A DNA stretch of 64,000 bases from Phycisphaeraceae bacterium (lineage in GTDB: Bacteria; Planctomycetota; Phycisphaerae; Phycisphaerales; SM1A02): positions 868,001 to 932,000 of the forward strand of contig CP054178.1 in assembly GCA_015709595.1 (NCBI GenBank). The letters are read 5' to 3'. Below are positions 58,928 to 64,000 of the stretch, one piece after another (the first letter of the stretch is position 1; every line of letters starts with the position of its first letter). Below the pieces are notes generated by a model. It was not told where the DNA came from and did not search any database. It saw only the letters and a list, made by a program, of their open reading frames with translations. The position numbers were made by a program, and so were the translations under genes.

Positions 58928-60358
58928 ATGGATCGGCACCGTCTCCGGAAGATCGGCTTCCAATTCAGCGGCCTCTGCGAGCGATTCGACTCAGCGGCCG
59001 ATCGTGCGACCAAGTCGAGTCAGTTGGCAAGGCACGTTGACGACTATCGCACCCAGGCAGGCCGATTGCTGATCGAGGCCATCGACCTCGGCGGGTTCCC
59101 GCGCGAACGTCGTGTGGAGAACCGCGGCTGGTGGGATCGCCGCCAGGCACGGTTTCCGGGATTGATCCCCGCTCTGTATGGCGAGTTCCCCCAGTGGGCG
59201 CTCAAGAATGTCACCGTCAACGGTGTCGAGTTCGTCAACCAACCTGATCCAGAGGCGAACGCTCGGATTCTCGCCGATGCAGTGAAGCCGCTTGAGGACT
59301 GGCAGTGTCTGAACAGTTGGTACTTCGCCGTGGGCTCTTGGTTGGCGGGGAAGTTCCCCGAGAGATTCCGACCCGGCGCGAACCAATGGGACTGGAACCA
59401 GGCCGTGGTCAACGCCAAGGGCCAACCGTTGGATCGTGATCTGAAGCCGCTCGTGGGTCGATGGTATCGAAACGGGAAGAGACTGCCCAAGAGCTTCGTC
59501 TGGTCGCCCAAGAAGACGGATGCCGCGTATCAATGGAAGCGCGATGGCATCATCGCCAACAAGACGGACTTCTACGACGAGAGCGACTGGCTCAACCTCA
59601 GGAGGATCCAGGCCGAGATCAGCTCCGACGCATGTCGCCTGCTCGCCGAGTTGATCGAAGCGACCGTTGTCGCCGCCGGCATTCCGCCGGGACTGATCGA
59701 AGCGGCTGCACAGCATTGGTCACTTGAAGGGGCGCTTTTGTGGTTGGCTGGACGCGACGACATGCGCCCCGCCAACAAAGCAGAGTTAGCAAACCATCCC
59801 TACGCGCACGCGACCGTGGACGGCGAAGTGTTCGCCGAAGCGATTCTGTGGGTTCACTCGCGGGCGACGTGGAACACGAGGCGCAACGGTGCGGAGCTGT
59901 ACGACTACTTCGGGCAACTGGCACGGGGAATCGTGGTCGATGCGGAGATTCGAGAGCTCGTCGTTCCGCAATTGCGGGCGCTGGACACGATTGAGAACCG
60001 GCGGGCGCTTTGGACCGAGCTCATCACGCGTTTTCCTCGCGTGGTGGATGATGTTCACGTCGCCTGTTACCGCGACGCTGCCCATGAGGGACATAGGCTC
60101 GCCCAAGTTGGCCCCGTGACGCCAACCGACCTCATGACTCTCACCAAGGCCGCCGAGTTGGTCGCGCACCTCACTGGCAACACCTGCAGCGACGACACCA
60201 TTCGTCGGCGAACCCGAGGGGCCGAGCCGTTGCTGATGGGATTTCAGACTGAGAACGGCATCAGAGTCAGCGAGGCCGAAGTGCGTGAGAAGGCCTGGCG
60301 GGTCAAGGTGGCCACGAATCGCAGGGGGATCCGGAAACGCAAACCCACCGCAGAGTAG
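58928..60358 (+). CDS. Unknown 476-residue protein of the integrative element
   Basis: I do not recognise a family. The protein is soluble and tryptophan-rich (GWWDRRQ, NQWDWNQ, WYFAVGSW), mixed alpha/beta. The C-terminal 90 residues look like a small HTH domain (LTKAAELVAHL, SDDTIRRRTRG), similar to excisionase-type HTH_17, which suggests DNA binding. No nuclease, ATPase or membrane motif is seen. It lies between the integrase and the replication genes, where such islands often carry accessory or defence cargo. Confidence 0.6.
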   Translation: MDRHRLRKIGFQFSGLCERFDSAADRATKSSQLARHVDDYRTQAGRLLIEAIDLGGFPRERRVENRGWWDRRQARFPGLIPALYGEFPQWALKNVTVNGVEFVNQPDPEANARILADAVKPLEDWQCLNSWYFAVGSWLAGKFPERFRPGANQWDWNQAVVNAKGQPLDRDLKPLVGRWYRNGKRLPKSFVWSPKKTDAAYQWKRDGIIANKTDFYDESDWLNLRRIQAEISSDACRLLAELIEATVVAAGIPPGLIEAAAQHWSLEGALLWLAGRDDMRPANKAELANHPYAHATVDGEVFAEAILWVHSRATWNTRRNGAELYDYFGQLARGIVVDAEIRELVVPQLRALDTIENRRALWTELITRFPRVVDDVHVACYRDAAHEGHRLAQVGPVTPTDLMTLTKAAELVAHLTGNTCSDDTIRRRTRGAEPLLMGFQTENGIRVSEAEVREKAWRVKVATNRRGIRKRKPTAE

Positions 60359-60433
60359 CCGCAGCAATTGCAATGGTGACGCAGGCGGTGCGCCGTTCGT
60401 TGCCATCGCCAAGGACCGCGGCACGATGCGGTC

Positions 60434-60820
60434 ATGAGCCAAGCAACTCAATCCAACGTGGCGCGAGCCGCCGCACCCGATGCACACCTGACGCTGGCCC
60501 AGGCCTCCCGAATCGCGCCGGGTCGACCCTCCACCAACTGCCTGTGGCGATGGTGCCGTCGAGGCGTCCTGGCCCGCAACGGCGAACGGGTGCGCCTTGA
60601 GCACATTCGAGCCGGCGGCAAGATCTTCACCACGGCGGCGTGGGTGGATGAGTTCGGCCGCCGGCTGGCGGATGCGGACGCCGAGTACTTCGCCGCCGAC
60701 GAGCCATCACTCGATTCACGCGACACAGTGGCTCCCTCCGCTGAGCGAACTTGTCGGCGCGCCCACGACGGAGACGCGCACGCTGCCGTCGTGCGCGCCC
60801 TCGACGCCGCTGGGCTGTGA
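60434..60820 (+). CDS. DUF1580-like small HTH protein
   Basis: 128 residues. The core RPSTNCLWRWCRRGVLARNG and RLEHIRAGGKIFTTAAWVDE fit the planctomycete DUF1580 family, a MerR/excisionase-like HTH fold. The C-terminal 40 residues are divergent and may be frame noise. It lies 22 bp before the primase gene and is probably co-transcribed; a role as an excisionase or replication regulator is an inference. Confidence 0.65.
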   Translation: MSQATQSNVARAAAPDAHLTLAQASRIAPGRPSTNCLWRWCRRGVLARNGERVRLEHIRAGGKIFTTAAWVDEFGRRLADADAEYFAADEPSLDSRDTVAPSAERTCRRAHDGDAHAAVVRALDAAGL

Positions 60821-60842
60821 CCTGGAAAGGAGTCGCGACGTG

Positions 60843-63236
60843 ATGCCCTCTGACGAGGACATTTCGGTAGTCCGTTCCACCGTGCCGGAGGCACTGCGCA
60901 ACCGCGCACAGTGGGTCTGCTGGCGATACATCACGCGCGGCGGCAAGCGGACGAAGTGTCCTGTGAACGCTCGGGACGGCGGCCGGGCCGACTCGACAGA
61001 CCCGACCACATGGGCGACGTTCGATGAGGCGGTGGCGGCGTGGAAGTCGGGCGGCTACGCCGGCATCGGATTCGTTTTCGCGGAGGACGACCCCTACTGC
61101 GGCATCGACCTGGACGAGTGCATCGATGAGGCTGGGGCCATTGTCCCGTCAGCGCGAGAGATCATCGAGTCTTTGAATTCGTACACCGAGATATCGCCGA
61201 GCGGGCGCGGCGTGAAGGTCTTCATAGCGGGACGCAAGCCCCAAGGCGTCGGCTGCAAGTCGAAGGCCATCGCCGGGTTCAAGGAGACGGAAGTCTACGA
61301 CCAGGAGCGGTTCTTTACCGCCACAGGGCAGCACCTGGCCGGTACGCCTGAGGGCGTCGAGGAGCGGCAGGACGCGCTCGATGTGCTGTGCGCTCGGCTG
61401 TGGCCCAAGAAGCGCAAACCGCACCTGAACGGTACCGTCGCAGCGGGCGGGTTCGACGGCGATGACGAAACCCTCATCGAGCGCGCCAGCGCCGCGAAGA
61501 ACGGCGGCCGCTTCGCCAAGCTCTGGGCGGGCGACATGTCGTTGCACGCTGACGATCACAGCGCGGCTGACCAGGCGCTCTGCAACCTGCTGGCATTCTG
61601 GACCGTCAAGGACGCTGTGCGCATGGATCGCCTGTTCCGGCGGTCTGGGTTGTTCCGCGAGAAGTGGGACCAGAAACGTGGTGCCCGCACGTACGGGCAG
61701 ATGACCATTGCGAAGGCCATCGAGAACTGCCCGGCGACGTACTCGCCGCGCCGCCGTACCGCACCGTCGTCATCGGCATCTGGCGATCCCTCGCAGTCGG
61801 AATGCGGCGAGGGCGATGGCCTGCTCGTCGCTCTCGGTCAGAAAGACCCAGTGACGGGCCGTCTCGTGCTTTCGCCTCGGCGCACGCTGCCGACTGCCGA
61901 GGCGTATGTGCGCGAGTTCAACCAGCACGCCGAGGGCCGGACGCTTCAAGGATACGGTGGCCTGCTCATGGAGTGGCGCGGGAATCGCTATTGCCAAGTC
62001 GAGGAGGAGTGGATCAAGCAGCGGCTCCTGCCGTGGCTGCACAAGGCACTGCGGTATGTGCTCAACAAGAGTACTGGCGAGATGGAGCTGTTGGACTTCG
62101 AATCCAACCCGACGACCGTCAAGCAGGCGCTCGACACCATTCGGTCGCTCGTTCACCTGCCTGCATCGACGGTAACGCCAACTTGGCTCGACGGCGGCAA
62201 GGATCGTCCGCCCGCGCTCGAACTGCTCCCGTGCAAGTCGATGAACTTGCACATTCCGACCGGGCGCATCCTCGCGCCGACACCGGCGTTGTTCACCACC
62301 AACTCGCTCGACTTCGACTACCACCCCGATCCCGAGTCGCCGGAGCGGTGGATCAAGTTCCTCGAGCAGTTGTTCGGGGATGACCTGGAATCCGTGGAGC
62401 TGCTCCAGGAATGGATCGGTTACTGCCTCACCGCCGACACGAGCCAGCAGAAGATGCTACTTCTCGTAGGGCCGAGGCGGTCGGGCAAGGGCACGATCGG
62501 GCGCGTCATCATTCGCCTCGTCGGCGCGGGCAACGTGGTGGGGCCGACCACGAGCAGCTTGGCCGGGCCTTTCGGCCTCCAGCCGCTGATTGACAAGTCG
62601 CTGGCGATCGTCAGCGACGCCCGATTCAAGGGCGACAACGTCGGTACCGTGGTCGAGCGTTTGCTGTGCGTTTCCGGCGAGGACACGCTGACCATCGACC
62701 GCAAGTTCTTGGGGGCAGTCAGCATGAAGCTGACAACCAGGTTCATGTTCCTCACGAACGAACTGCCCCGCCTCAACGACGCCAGCACGGCGCTGGCCGG
62801 GCGATTCCTCGTGCTCCGCCTGACGCAGAGCTTCTATGGGCAGGAAGATCCCACCCTCACCGACCAGCTACTGGTCGAGCTGCCCGGCATCCTCCAATGG
62901 GCCATCGAGGGGTGGAAGCGCCTGCGGGCGCGCGGCCGGTTCGTCCAGCCCAGGAGCGGGGAGGACGCCATCCGCGATATGGAAGACCTGGCCTCGCCGG
63001 TCGGCGCCTTCATTCGCGACCGCTGCGTCGTCGGCGTCGGGCATCGGGTTTGGGTGGACGACCTGTACAACGCCTGGAAAGCGTGGTGCGAGGCGGACGG
63101 GCGCAACGCCGTCAGTACGAAGCAGGCCTTCGGACGTGACCTCATGGCCGCCGCGCCGGGAGTGTCGCGCCGTCGCGGAACGGGGATGGTGGCGTTCTAC
63201 GAGGGGATCGGCCTCCGAACGGAGGTGCCCGTATGA
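60843..63236 (+). CDS. Phage/plasmid P4-type primase with SF3 (D5-like) helicase
   Basis: 797 residues. The N-terminal part (about 1-200) resembles a primase-polymerase fold, with YCGIDLDECID carrying acidic residues and SGRGVKVFIAG. A helical middle leads to the D5_N region and an SF3 ATPase with Walker A GPRRSGKGTIG and the later TRFMFLTNELPRL segment (sensor 1-like). Such proteins start and drive replication of P4-like satellites and islands. ATG 60843 follows AAAGGAG; GTG 60840 is an alternative. The frame is open further upstream, but that part overlaps the DUF1580-like gene. Confidence 0.88.
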   Translation: MPSDEDISVVRSTVPEALRNRAQWVCWRYITRGGKRTKCPVNARDGGRADSTDPTTWATFDEAVAAWKSGGYAGIGFVFAEDDPYCGIDLDECIDEAGAIVPSAREIIESLNSYTEISPSGRGVKVFIAGRKPQGVGCKSKAIAGFKETEVYDQERFFTATGQHLAGTPEGVEERQDALDVLCARLWPKKRKPHLNGTVAAGGFDGDDETLIERASAAKNGGRFAKLWAGDMSLHADDHSAADQALCNLLAFWTVKDAVRMDRLFRRSGLFREKWDQKRGARTYGQMTIAKAIENCPATYSPRRRTAPSSSASGDPSQSECGEGDGLLVALGQKDPVTGRLVLSPRRTLPTAEAYVREFNQHAEGRTLQGYGGLLMEWRGNRYCQVEEEWIKQRLLPWLHKALRYVLNKSTGEMELLDFESNPTTVKQALDTIRSLVHLPASTVTPTWLDGGKDRPPALELLPCKSMNLHIPTGRILAPTPALFTTNSLDFDYHPDPESPERWIKFLEQLFGDDLESVELLQEWIGYCLTADTSQQKMLLLVGPRRSGKGTIGRVIIRLVGAGNVVGPTTSSLAGPFGLQPLIDKSLAIVSDARFKGDNVGTVVERLLCVSGEDTLTIDRKFLGAVSMKLTTRFMFLTNELPRLNDASTALAGRFLVLRLTQSFYGQEDPTLTDQLLVELPGILQWAIEGWKRLRARGRFVQPRSGEDAIRDMEDLASPVGAFIRDRCVVGVGHRVWVDDLYNAWKAWCEADGRNAVSTKQAFGRDLMAAAPGVSRRRGTGMVAFYEGIGLRTEVPV

Positions 63237-63674
63237 GCGCCGCTGCCCCGCACTGTCACGCACTGTCGCGTCAGTCGCCATCGCGGCGGACCCCACGCCG
63301 CGCGCGTGCGCCGGCGCGCCCGCATGCATGGGTATCAATCGGAACTGTCGCGTCAGTGCGCGGCAGTGCGCTCCAGTCATCCCCGCTTGCGGGCTCCTGC
63401 CCGTGGGCCACGACGTTGCCCCGTGTTGCGGGCGGACCGACGGCTCGGGTCGGTCGTCCGCCGTGCGGTCTCGCGGCCCACTGGCCAACGTCGGCGAACA
63501 TGGGGGTGCCCCGTCTGGACTGCCGGTGTGCGTTCGATCGAGTGAGTACGCAGCCACCTCGTGGGCTCGGTCGGTATCTCGACAGCCACGGCACATCTGC
63601 CAACAAACGATTCACCACAGTGCCCACCGTGGGCCACGTCCCTCACCTGCCAAGACTGCACGGAGGCGAACGCC
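63237..63674. other. Non-coding stretch with iteron-like repeats
   Basis: This 438-bp stretch lies between the primase-helicase and ParB-domain genes. ACTGTCGCGTCAGT occurs at 63262-63275 and 63344-63357; it is itself near-palindromic (12 of 14), and further ACTG/CAGT cores cluster nearby (63250-63380). Open frames here are Arg/Pro-rich and look like GC-driven noise. A replication origin is possible but unproven. Confidence 0.4.
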
Positions 63675-64000
63675 ATGTCCAACGAACTCACAGTCCACCA
63701 ACGCTCTATCACAGAGATCAAGCCGTACGAGCGGAACCCGCGCAAGAACGATGCGGCGGTGGACGCCGTCGCCCGTTCCATCAAGGAATTCGGTTTTCGC
63801 CAGCCCGTCGTGGTGGACGAGCATGGCGTCATCGTCGTCGGTCACACGCGCTTCAAGGCCGCGCAGCAGTTGGGGCTGGCCGAGGTGCCCGTCCACGTGG
63901 CCGTCGGACTCACCGAAGAGCAGGCGAAGGCGTATCGAATCGCGGATAACCAGACCGCCGCGCTCTCCACATTCGATCCCGACCTCTTGCCGCTGGAACT
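63675..64000 (+). CDS. ParB N-terminal-domain protein, probably DNA methylase, 3' part outside window
   Basis: The frame is open from ATG 63675 to the window end (108 residues). It shows a ParB-like fold: ITEIKPYERNPRKNDAAVDA, IKEFGFRQPVVVDEHGVIV, and the GHTRFKAAQQLGLAEVPV motif with its conserved GHxR. In islands this domain is usually fused to an N6-adenine or N4-cytosine DNA methylase, but the second half is not visible, so the fusion is an inference. It may serve as an anti-restriction or self-marking methylase. Confidence 0.75.
   Translation, partial: MSNELTVHQRSITEIKPYERNPRKNDAAVDAVARSIKEFGFRQPVVVDEHGVIVVGHTRFKAAQQLGLAEVPVHVAVGLTEEQAKAYRIADNQTAALSTFDPDLLPLE

Noticed and set aside
62868-63596. 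242-codon minus-strand frame at the end of the primase gene
   Set aside because: It is antisense to coding sequence, with no conserved motif or promoter.
63233-63949. Possible gene starting ATGA at the primase stop
   Set aside because: The product is Arg/Pro-rich low-complexity sequence and overlaps the well-supported ParB-domain gene in another frame. A short peptide cannot be ruled out, but nothing supports it.

Overview
The window is high-GC DNA that most resembles a planctomycete, possibly of the class Phycisphaerae. The support is family content: a DUF1559-type pilin-like tail on a secreted protein, a giant surface protein with an S74 chaperone, a DUF4175-like membrane protein, a VIT-VWA protein, a DUF1580-like HTH protein, DUF3179, and a gene set for outer-membrane lipid A and heptose. 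No rRNA or other marker is present, so the taxonomic call is an inference.

Layout. 1-1017 is the right part of an IS3-family (IS407-like) element. 1072-4574 holds an unknown secreted protein and a SpoIID/LytB lipoprotein. 4.7-9.1 kb is a cluster of small single-domain families (DUF1801, ArsR, AHSA1/SRPBCC, DUF998, DinB, AlkD, YdeI/DUF1905). 9.1-12.5 kb has a DUF3179 protein and a methyltransferase/ATP-grasp fusion. 12.8-17.75 kb is a minus-strand envelope operon (GT9 heptosyltransferase, Maf, membrane protein, LpxK, HldE). 17.9-22.7 kb carries a secreted protein with a pilin-like tail, a membrane Ser/Thr kinase and a transaldolase-family aldolase. 22.7-28.2 kb is an ATP synthase operon (AtpZ-AtpI-like-B-E-F-H-A) that stops after atpA at a strong terminator, without gamma, beta or epsilon genes. 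28.2-36.2 kb holds an epimerase, a HEPN-like/CBS protein, an agmatinase-family enzyme, an HU protein, Kbl and a Gln-rich membrane protein. 36.5-37.7 kb is a compact convergent restriction-modification pair (BglII-like nuclease, MT-A70 methylase). 37.9-57 kb continues with VIT-VWA, two secreted unknowns, GbsR, SRPBCC, a CPA2 antiporter, the YadA-head/S74 protein, thioesterase, 3-hydroxyanthranilate dioxygenase, RmuC, an SGNH-like protein and ribosomal protein S1.

From 57230 to beyond the window end is an integrated element: tRNA-Ala(GGC), tyrosine integrase, an unknown protein, a DUF1580-like protein, a D5/P4-type primase-helicase, a repeat-bearing non-coding stretch, and the start of a ParB-domain protein that is probably a DNA methylase. 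Its distal end lies outside the window.

Two genome-wide habits stand out. Several genes have a -10-like hexamer exactly 5-6 nt upstream of the ATG, which predicts leaderless transcripts. Short repeats, notably 19-nt hairpins with 8-3-8 architecture, lie in intergenic gaps and also in frame inside conserved genes (maf, alkD, ydeI-like, DUF3179, VIT-VWA). All functional calls come from reading sequence and recalled family features; no database search was run.
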